This document shows, in pieces, positions 57,701 through 64,000 of a stretch of 64,000 bases of DNA. The notes beneath the pieces are model-generated. The model was given only the letters and a program-made list of their open reading frames with translations, searched no databases and was not told where the DNA came from. A program made the translations under genes and the position numbers. Numbering within the stretch: the stretch's first letter is position 1; every line of letters begins with the position of its first letter. Source of the DNA: Patescibacteria group bacterium UBA6489 (GTDB lineage: Bacteria > Patescibacteriota > Gracilibacteria > BD1-5 > UBA6164); the NCBI GenBank assembly GCA_002435385.1, contig DJMN01000019.1:1-64000 (forward strand), written 5' to 3'.

Positions 57701-58837
57701 TTCTTCTTCTAAAAATCAACTACTTGTTTCTCAAGTTCACGAGTCTGTAGTTCATGAGTCCGTTAAGGCTGTTCAGGTTGATGTTTCTATTTCTGGGTCT
57801 TCTGTATTCCCTGTAGCTGTGGGATTATTTGTTTCTCATGTTCAAGAATTGTTATCAGGTGTGTTCTCAATTTTTAATCATCAGATTTTATAGTTTTCTT
57901 CGTTTCATTTTTCATATATTTTTGCTGTTATCTCAAAATTTCAAGTTCAATAACTTACATATCCTGGATTACATTTTGTGTTATCTGTTGTATATATTGC
58001 TCAAGTTCAGAAGTTCCAAAAGCATAAATAATTTTGCTCTTCATAACTTCATGAAAAAACATTTTCTAGGGTTAGATTTATTTTACAATCTTCATTTTTA
58101 CAACTCCGAGTATTTCATGTTAGATATTCTAATCAGCTTTGAACTTCTATATTTACATCTGGTATTTCTAAAATATCAATAGTTCAAGTATTTGTCTCTC
58201 AGCTACCAGATTCTGATGAGATTTCTCAGGTTCAGGTATTTTGCTCTCAACTTTCTGTGGTGTCTCAAGTTCAGGTTTCAGTAGTTCATGTATTTGTTTC
58301 TATTGTATTTTCTGTAGATCAGCTTTCTGTTAAAGTTCAGGTTCAAGTGTTATTTTCTTGTTCTTGAGAATCTGTACTTCATGTATTTGTGTTATCCTGT
58401 GTTCAGGTTCAAGTATTATCCTCTTCTCATAAATCGATATCATCTGAGTCATCTGTTGATGAGTTTATATTTATTGCGTCTCATTTTATACTGTTTTCAT
58501 AGCTAAATGTATCTATTAGAGTTCATGAATTGTATAGATATATTTCTTCGTCCGTATTGTTTAGTATAATTTTTGTTTCTGTTCTGTAATACTTTTTATT
58601 TTCTCAAGGTTGTATAACTTCTCAGGTTCAGAAGTAGTATTCTTTTCCTGATTTATCTGATAAATAGTATCAGTTTAGATTTATCTCAGTGTTTCATGGG
58701 TTTTGAATTTGTATGTATTCTAGATTTTTATCATCTTCTGTGTTTGGCATTACTTCTTCTATAATTAGTCATGCAAATACATTTGTGGTTGAATATATAA
58801 ATAAAAATAGAACGAAAAAACACTTTTTTAGTGGCAT
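54743..58837 (-). CDS. giant surface protein with lamin-tail, PKD-like and thermonuclease domains
   Basis: 1364 residues. Signal peptide (ends NVFAG). A lamin-tail domain at 22-115 (LIIEEVMPN ... GYYLSDKSG), a long Thr/Gly/Ser/Glu linker, PKD-like modules, a polyglycine run, two nearly identical modules of about 100 residues (CKKEDCKVNLEYEPK), and a second lamin-tail domain (MVNPKGTDNGERIELI). At about 1010-1140 is a staphylococcal-nuclease domain (VDGDTIEV, IRLIGVDTPE, DRYGRLLGYV). A Lys-rich stretch and a C-terminal membrane anchor (about 1335-1355) follow. It probably degrades external DNA or RNA at the surface for nucleotide scavenging. Confidence 0.88.
57290..57322 (-). other. polyglycine run made of UGA codons
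   Basis: Eleven consecutive glycines; eight are UGA, the others GGC, GGA and GGT. Under the standard code this would be eight stops in 33 bases. It is an internal proof of code 25. Confidence 0.95.
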
Positions 58838-58852
58838 AAAAAAGTGTTTTTT
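58815..58852. repeat. 16-base inverted repeat around the start codon
   Basis: AAAAAACACTTTTTTA (58815-58830) and TAAAAAAGTGTTTTTT (58837-58852) are perfectly complementary with a six-base loop that touches the ATG of the giant surface protein. It may hide the start site in a hairpin, or act as a terminator for incoming minus-strand transcripts. Confidence 0.7.
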
Positions 58853-59004
58853 GCGAAATATATTTTTTTGAGATTTTGATATATTATACATTTTTGTGTA
58901 TTCTTAGTATTTAACTATAAAAAGATATTAAATAAAAATACAAGTAAATCAATTGTTTATAAAATTTTTTATGGACTAACCTTATATTTAAGGTTAAAAT
59001 TCAA

Positions 59005-59026
59005 CAAAGCCCCTGAAGGGGCTTTG
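59005..59026 (-). terminator. GC-rich terminator of the non-native operon
   Basis: CAAAGCCCC/GGGGCTTTG with a TGAA loop, just past the stop of the next gene. Much more GC-rich than native ones. Confidence 0.8.
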
Positions 59027-59031
59027 TTCCC

Positions 59032-59553
59032 TTACTGCTGAGAAACCTCATTGCAAGCTTCATGCAACTTATTTGAGATTCTCTTAATATCTATCCTGTT
59101 TATAATAGCTAAACAAGATAATATCATAAATGCTATTGCTGTACAGGAGAAAAAGGTCATAGATAGAAAAAGAGTAAAACATAAAGCGAAAAGAAGTATG
59201 GTAATGCCCGATAAAAACATTTTATCAAGCCAGGAATAGAACCCCTTAACCTGATGAAGTAGGAGAACCCGTACTCTAGCCTCCGACATGGCATTAATAA
59301 AGTACATCCGTACATCATTATCCAATAAAGGATGATGTAAGCGTACACAAGTTTTTATATCATCTGGTTTCCAGATGAAAAACCTCTGAGCGTTAGACAA
59401 CTCTTTTTCCATAACATCATATAATTTTAGTATAAGAAAATCATGGTTAAAAAGAAACCTTAAGTTTTCCACGTTTAGTTCTAAAGAAGTAGTTTTTGTT
59501 ATCTTCCGTACTTCTTCCTGCACTAAATCAACCCTTATGACATCATCTTTCAT
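59032..59553 (-). CDS. membrane protein, probably of foreign origin
   Basis: 173 residues: a soluble helical N-terminal domain and two hydrophobic helices near residues 118-150, then a charged end. ATG 59553 is chosen because GGAG lies seven bases upstream; the frame stays open to a TTG at 59622. Glycines are GGN only and codon choice differs from native genes. It stops at UAA. Same layout as the next gene (soluble part, then a two-helix hairpin), so they may be paired. Not recognised. Confidence 0.6.
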   Translation of the reverse strand: MKDDVIRVDLVQEEVRKITKTTSLELNVENLRFLFNHDFLILKLYDVMEKELSNAQRFFIWKPDDIKTCVRLHHPLLDNDVRMYFINAMSEARVRVLLLHQVKGFYSWLDKMFLSGITILLFALCFTLFLSMTFFSCTAIAFMILSCLAIINRIDIKRISNKLHEACNEVSQQ

Positions 59554-59641
59554 AACATACTCCATATAATTTTCCAGCAGGTAGCTTATGCAACCTGCTA
59601 TTTGCTTTTTAAACAAAAACAAGTTACCTTAGCTAAACCCT

Positions 59642-59669
59642 ATTTTAGAATTATAACTCGTTTTGTCAA
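59642..59669 (-). promoter_or_regulatory. sigma-70-like promoter
   Basis: On the minus strand TTGACA, 16 bases, TAAAAT, pointing to the gene at 59032-59553. Confidence 0.5.
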
Positions 59670-59689
59670 TTAATATTTCAGTTTCACAT

Positions 59690-59713
59690 AAAAGCCGCCT
59701 AATGGCGGCTTTT
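59690..59713 (-). terminator. GC-rich terminator after a UGA stop
   Basis: AAAAGCCGCC/GGCGGCTTTT with loop TAAT. It starts directly after the UGA that ends the next gene, which shows that UGA is a true stop there. Confidence 0.88.
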
Positions 59714-59715
59714 GT

Positions 59716-60171
59716 TCACGTGTAGTCTCTCTGCTGAAGAATTATTTTTTGTTTTTGCCTAAGAAATAATCTCCAAACAAAGATAAAGATTAGGATAAAA
59801 CAGATAGATAATAATATAAAGGAAAACTTTCCATGAAAGAAAAATGCTAAAACCAAAAATAGGGCTAGAAGTATTTTTCTAGCTTTATTTGCCAAGCTAG
59901 TCAAATATTTCTCCACTAATTCTAGGACACAAAAGCATGTCCCCTTTTGAGAAGCATTTATTTTGTACTCCTTACCATCAATCTTTATCTGTATGGTGGG
60001 ATATTTAGGTATTTTTCTCCAGCAATCCCTCTCAGTAGTCTTCAAACTATCATGAATCAGCCTTAACAAAGCATTATCTCTACGAATACTACGCAAAAAG
60101 GTCAAATCAATCTCTAGATGATTACTTCCCTGTCCTTCCATCTCAATCAAAACTTTTTTTTCGTCTTTCAT
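59716..60171 (-). CDS. membrane protein ending at UGA, standard-code gene
   Basis: 151 residues: soluble N-terminal domain (MKDEKKVLIEMEGQGSNHLE), two hydrophobic helices near 100-140, basic end. Shine-Dalgarno GGAG before ATG 60171; a TTG at 60183 is possible. Glycines are all GGN. The stop is UGA, at once followed by a GC-rich terminator; with UGA=Gly the protein would run 24 residues through that terminator. It therefore belongs to a standard-code genome: recent transfer or assembly chimera. Function unknown. Confidence 0.65.
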   Translation of the reverse strand: MKDEKKVLIEMEGQGSNHLEIDLTFLRSIRRDNALLRLIHDSLKTTERDCWRKIPKYPTIQIKIDGKEYKINASQKGTCFCVLELVEKYLTSLANKARKILLALFLVLAFFFHGKFSFILLSICFILIFIFVWRLFLRQKQKIILQQRDYT

Positions 60172-60235
60172 TAGTTTCTCCAAAAGTTTGAATTTTTATC
60201 TGTCCCCAAAATAGATTAGATTTATAGACTGTTTA

Positions 60236-60263
60236 AATATATAATTTTTGTAGATATTGTCAA
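60236..60263 (-). promoter_or_regulatory. sigma-70-like promoter
   Basis: On the minus strand TTGACA, 16 bases, TATATT, about 65 bases ahead of the ATG at 60171. Confidence 0.5.
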
Positions 60264-60267
60264 TAAT

Positions 60268-60975
60268 TTACTTAAAAAATTTACTCCAAATCATCTTTCT
60301 GGCAATCCTAAATGCGTTTAAATTTTTCTGTCATTTTTTGAGAGAATAGTCTGTGTAAGTTATATCAACAGGTACTTCTTTAAATTTTAATTTATTTTTT
60401 CTAATTTGTTCAACTAGTTCAGAAGCATATTCCATACCATCCATGGTTAAATGAATATTATCTAAAGATTCTATTCTTATCATTCTATATCCATTGTGAG
60501 AATCTGTTAAATAGATTCAACTTAGTAAATATGTAAAAATCCTTCAAGCTAATAATAAAAGTTTCCTTATGAAAGGAGCATTTGTGTTAGTTTTTACAAT
60601 AAATCTAGATCATAGTACTATGTCTAAATCTTTCTCTTTTTCAAATTCTTTTATGAATTTTTTTATGTCTTTTATATTGTGTTGAGAGTCTGCATCAAAG
60701 GTAACAACATAATCAAGCCCCTCTTTTCTATTTTTTCTTAAATATGCAAATCAAGTTTCTAAAGCTGCTCATCATCATCTGTTAAATACATGTTTTATGT
60801 ATAATATGTTATCAAATGTTTTTATTATTTCTTGTGTCTTGTCTGTTGAACCATCATCAACTACTAGTATATTTTTATATCATGCATTTCTAATTTCTTC
60901 TATAACATTTCATATGCATTTTTCCTCGTTGTATGCTCTTATAAGAAAAATTATATTACTTTTTTTTATTTTCAT
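60268..60975 (-). CDS. family 2 glycosyltransferase, dolichol-phosphate mannosyltransferase-like
   Basis: 235 residues. IIFLIRAYNEEKCIGNVI, ILVVDDGSTDKTQEI and VTFDADSQH are the GT-A nucleotide-sugar and metal-binding motifs. It starts inside the end of the DUF2304 gene, an association common in lipid-linked sugar synthesis. It probably transfers a sugar to a polyprenyl phosphate. Confidence 0.9.
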
Positions 60976-61309
60976 TATCTTTGAGTTTACCTTCTAATAT
61001 AGATACCTCCCTAACTAATTTAGTTATATCTTCTTTGTTTGCTTCAACTTTTTTTAATAGTAGTAGTACAAAATAAACTAAAAATACTATACTTCAATAA
61101 ACTAGTACATCTGCTCATCTTTGCATTCAGAATATTCTTCAAATTAGGTTTAATACTGTTGGGGAGAATGTAAAAACTAGGAGTCCTGATCATACTCAAA
61201 TAAACACCACAAAATGTAGTGCATTAAATTTTTGTTTTTTAGCCACATCTAGTGCTAAAAAAAATATGATTAATCATGAAATTATAAAAAATACTTCTAG
61301 TAGATTCAC
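60956..61309 (-). CDS. DUF2304 membrane protein
   Basis: 117 residues: three hydrophobic helices and a short coiled-coil tail. The pattern TFSPTVLNLIGRIFGMQRGADVLVY is the DUF2304 signature. Usually coupled to a GT2 glycosyltransferase, as here with 20 bases of overlap. The start is GTG 61309. Confidence 0.85.
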
Positions 61310-61543
61310 GAGTTTAGGTATTTAGGATATATAACCAGTGGTGATTTATTTGTAAGACTTAATTTTCAAAGGGTTAAAACCCTCTGTTAACAAGCTGTAA
61401 TTTGTTTTCATTTAAGTTTATCGGAAATGATTATACTTTTTGGGGAGATAAGTCAAATTTTTAGTTTTCTTTAAATTAAAAATTGCACTAATACACATGA
61501 TATGATATTATGTGATTATATATTATTTGATAAATTAAAAATT

Positions 61544-61987
61544 ATGTCTTTTAGTAATACACTTAACAGTGAAAGTAAAAAATTAATAGAAGAAGGAATG
61601 ATTGAAAGAATGATTGATAATGAACTACATTTTAGCTCTGAAAACTTAACCTGAACAATTAATAGTATATCAGATAAAATTTTACATTCTTTAGAAGAAT
61701 CAGAAAAACCTATATTCAATCAAGATGAAGACTATGAATCTAGTTGGGCTTTTTTTGACGTTCTATATAAAGAAAAACTAATAAATCTATGGTTTGATTG
61801 GATAGATAAAGAACTAAGAAAAAAATGAAAAGTAGTTAAAAAAATCGAAGATGATATTACAAGAAAACATTTTTGATGAATTGGTTGAGAACAAACATCT
61901 AAACTTATCAAAGATACTAAAAAAGATATAAAAACAGTAGTTAGATTTACAGATTGACACCCTCTTGTTGAAATTAAAAGAATATAG
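61544..61987 (+). CDS. hypothetical acidic protein
   Basis: 147 residues, soluble, mainly helical. No family recognised. It ends nine bases before the convergent end of recG. Confidence 0.5.
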
Positions 61988-61995
61988 AAAAAATA

Positions 61996-64000
61996 CTACT
62001 CCTTAAACAACTCCTCTATATCTTCCCTTATCTGACTTATAAGCTCTAAATCCGTCAAACTAGCAACTTTTAAATCTGGTAATCAACTTTGCCTTACTCA
62101 ATAGACCTCTCAAGGTCATCTAAGCTCTAAATCTATCTCTGCTAATTCAAATCAGTTATTTGTTCTTTCCATGGCTCTAAGCCTATCTGTATACTGTCAT
62201 GAACTTGGAAAAAGATAACAATGAGATTTAAATTGCCCTCTTCATACTCTTCATCTAAACTGATGTAACTGACTGAGTCAGAATCTCTCTGATCATTCTA
62301 TACACATAATTGTTGCATTTGGTACATCTACTCAGACTTCAACTACAGAAGTACTTGATAGTATATGTATCTTGTTTTCACTGAAATCTCTCATTATTTG
62401 CTCTTTTTCTTTTGGCTTCATTTTTCAGTGAAGAAGTCATACACTGAATGGAGAAAATATATCTACTAATGATTCATAAGTATTCATAGCATTTGCTAAG
62501 TCTATTTTTTCTGATTCTTCTACTAGTGGGCTTATCCAGAATATTTGCCTTCCTTTTTCTAGTTCGCTTCTGATAAATAATTCTATTTGTCTTCTTTCTT
62601 CATCTGTTTTAGCTACTTTTGTAAATATTTCTTTTCTTCATTTTGGGTATTGTGAGATAACACTTAAATCTTGATCTCAGTATAAAGTAAGAGCTAGTGT
62701 TCTTGGGATAGGTGTAGCAGTCATATTTAGAACATGGGGGATTGTATAATTACTAGAACCTGGGTTTATATATTTTTCTAAGACTTCTCTTTGTTTAACT
62801 CAGAATCTATGTTGTTCATCAATTACAACAAATCATAAATTATTAAATAATACATCTTCTTGAACTAGTGCATGCGTTCAAATGACCACATCTAAGTTTC
62901 AGGTTTTTAACTTCTGTTTAATCTCATTTTTATGCTTTGCTGTTGTTGATCATACTAGTAGTTCTGAGCTTATTCAAAACTCAAAAAGTAGATTTTGCAT
63001 AGACTCAAAATGCTGACGAGCGAGGATTTCGGTTGGAGCCATAATTGCGACTTGAATACCCCTCCCTAACCCTCCCCTTTCTGGAGAGGGAATAGAATTG
63101 TTTTTATTATATATAATTTTATCTAAAATTTTTTCTATATTTTCATATATTTCCTTATTCTTTATTCTCAAAATGTTCACTCAATACTTTCATATAATAT
63201 CATCTCTTATACCATCATATTCTTTTGTTTTTTTGTGTATTTCTCAATCAAGTTCAATGATTAGCTTTAATTCACTACAATAAAAGTCTGCTACATATCT
63301 TCAAAATGGATGTTGCCTTCTAAATTTTAATCATTTAAAACTTTTTCTCCTTAAAATTTGCCAGAGTATATCCTCTGCTCTTGTTTGTTTTTTTCTTAAA
63401 TTTACAACTATATTTTTTATATATTCTGGACTTTCTATATAGTTTTGAATTACATTACTCCTTCTGCTTCCCTCTCCAGAAAGGGGAGGGATTGAGGGAG
63501 GGGTATACTCCTTTATCGCATGAATAACTGCAATAAGGGATACTACAGTTTTTCATGTTCAGACATCTCATTCTAGTAGTCTTGCCATAGCATGAGGTTT
63601 TTCCATATCTTTTAGAACTTGAAAAAGTGTTATTTTTTGATGGTCTGTTAGCTCAAATGGAAGTTTAGATAAAACTTCTTTTACTAAATCTGGATTTAGT
63701 TTTATTTGTATACTTTTATCCTTTGATTGTTTGAATGATTCGTGTTTTTTTCATATAGCATCATAATTTATCAGAAATAATTCTTCATATGCTAATCTAT
63801 ACTTCCCTACTTCTATATCATCCTTGTTTTTTGGAAAATGCACTTTATAAAAAGCTTCTTTTCTAGAAATAAAGTTGTATTTTTTTATTATTTCGTCTGG
63901 TAAGATTTCTTCTATTTCTACTATATAGTCTTTTAATAATTCTATTTTTTTTGAGATCCATTTACTTGGTATGTAATTTAAGTCTGGATAAATCGGAACT
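61996..64000 (-). CDS. recG: RecG DNA helicase, 5' part beyond the window, with DUF559 insertion
   Basis: Only the N-terminal wedge start is missing. Motif I EGDVGTGKT (both Gly of VGTG are UGA), motif Ia IMAPTEILARQ, II VVIDEQHRFGV, III LNMTATPIPRTL, and the C-terminal RFGLSQLHQFRGRVGRG are in order. RecG remodels forks and Holliday junctions. Between motifs I and Ia sits a DUF559 nuclease domain of about 115 residues, flanked by Pro/Gly-rich peptides (TPPSIPPLSGEG and SIPSPERGGLGRG) that are translated inverted repeats. The frame is intact across both joints. Confidence 0.92.
63057..63505 (-). mobile_element. DUF559 cassette with inverted repeats inserted in recG
   Basis: Inverted ends: TACCCCTCCCTAACCCTCCC at 63057-63091 and its mirror at 63469-63505, each holding CTTTCTGGAGAGGGA. 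Between them is a complete DUF559/Vsr-like nuclease: RAEDILWQILRRKSFKGLKF, FRRQHPFGRYVADFYC, LIIELDGEIHKK (E-L-D-G). It has no stop and preserves the recG frame. The family of repeats is the same as the intergenic units elsewhere in the window. Confidence 0.8.

Noticed and set aside
59554..59622. Longer N-terminus from a TTG start
   Set aside because: The ATG at 59553 has a well-spaced GGAG; the TTG has none.
1..64000. Many short open frames under the standard code
   Set aside because: They are fragments of longer genes interrupted at UGA, or shadows on the other strand. Conserved glycines at the UGA positions settle it.

Overview
ORGANISM. The window is AT-rich and comes from a Candidate Phyla Radiation bacterium of the Gracilibacteria/Absconditabacteria (SR1) type, in which UGA encodes glycine (genetic code 25). 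Read with the standard code almost every gene is shattered. Read with UGA=Gly and only UAA/UAG as stops, long continuous genes appear. The proof is direct: the P-loop glycines of the ATP synthase beta subunit and of RecG are UGA codons, and an 11-residue polyglycine run at 57290-57322 uses UGA for eight of its codons. All CDS coordinates below use that code, except where stated.

LAYOUT. (1) 1-5141: a membrane metallophosphoesterase, a Panacea-type toxin-antitoxin pair, a PD-(D/E)XK-like protein and a GNAT acetyltransferase. (2) About 5210-25844: an accessory region that looks like an integrated element ending in tRNA-Trp. It holds an ApeA-like HEPN protein with a membrane partner, a Cys-rich surface protein, an MNT-HEPN fusion, an SGNH hydrolase, a 1680-residue SLH/SH3/M23 secreted protein, a likely AHH-nuclease polymorphic toxin with a candidate immunity gene, a possible ssDNA-annealing protein, an ArdC antirestriction protein, a pseudoknotted candidate RNA and a frameshifted large serine recombinase. 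(3) 25839-31152: tRNA-Trp, tsf, rpsB, rpsA, tRNA-His and def. (4) 31164-38284: a complete F-type ATP synthase operon on the minus strand with two extra small genes between atpG and atpD. (5) 38330-40731: a radical SAM enzyme and two HxsD-like proteins, resembling part of the His-Xaa-Ser modification system. (6) 40881-54416: DUF1704 protein, PH-like membrane protein, J-domain protein, cytidine deaminase, LepA, a parallel beta-helix/SLH surface protein and an ornithine-type decarboxylase. (7) 54743-58837: a 1364-residue surface protein carrying lamin-tail, PKD-like and thermonuclease domains. (8) 60268-64000: glycosyltransferase, DUF2304 protein and RecG.

EXCEPTIONS. Two short stretches (about 30086-30615 and 59003-60263) do not look native. 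Their genes have Shine-Dalgarno sequences, consensus-like promoters and GC-rich terminators, use no UGA for glycine, and one ends in UGA. They look like standard-code DNA that was transferred in or mis-assembled.

HOW IT FITS TOGETHER. The chromosomal part gives a minimal translation and energy backbone. The accessory parts suit a host-associated or predatory lifestyle: secreted nucleases, cell-wall hydrolases and repeat-rich surface proteins for attack and nucleic-acid scavenging, plus several HEPN and toxin-antitoxin modules for defence. The most unusual item is RecG: a DUF559 nuclease domain flanked by inverted repeats sits in frame between two of its helicase motifs. The same palindromic repeat family occurs elsewhere in the window.
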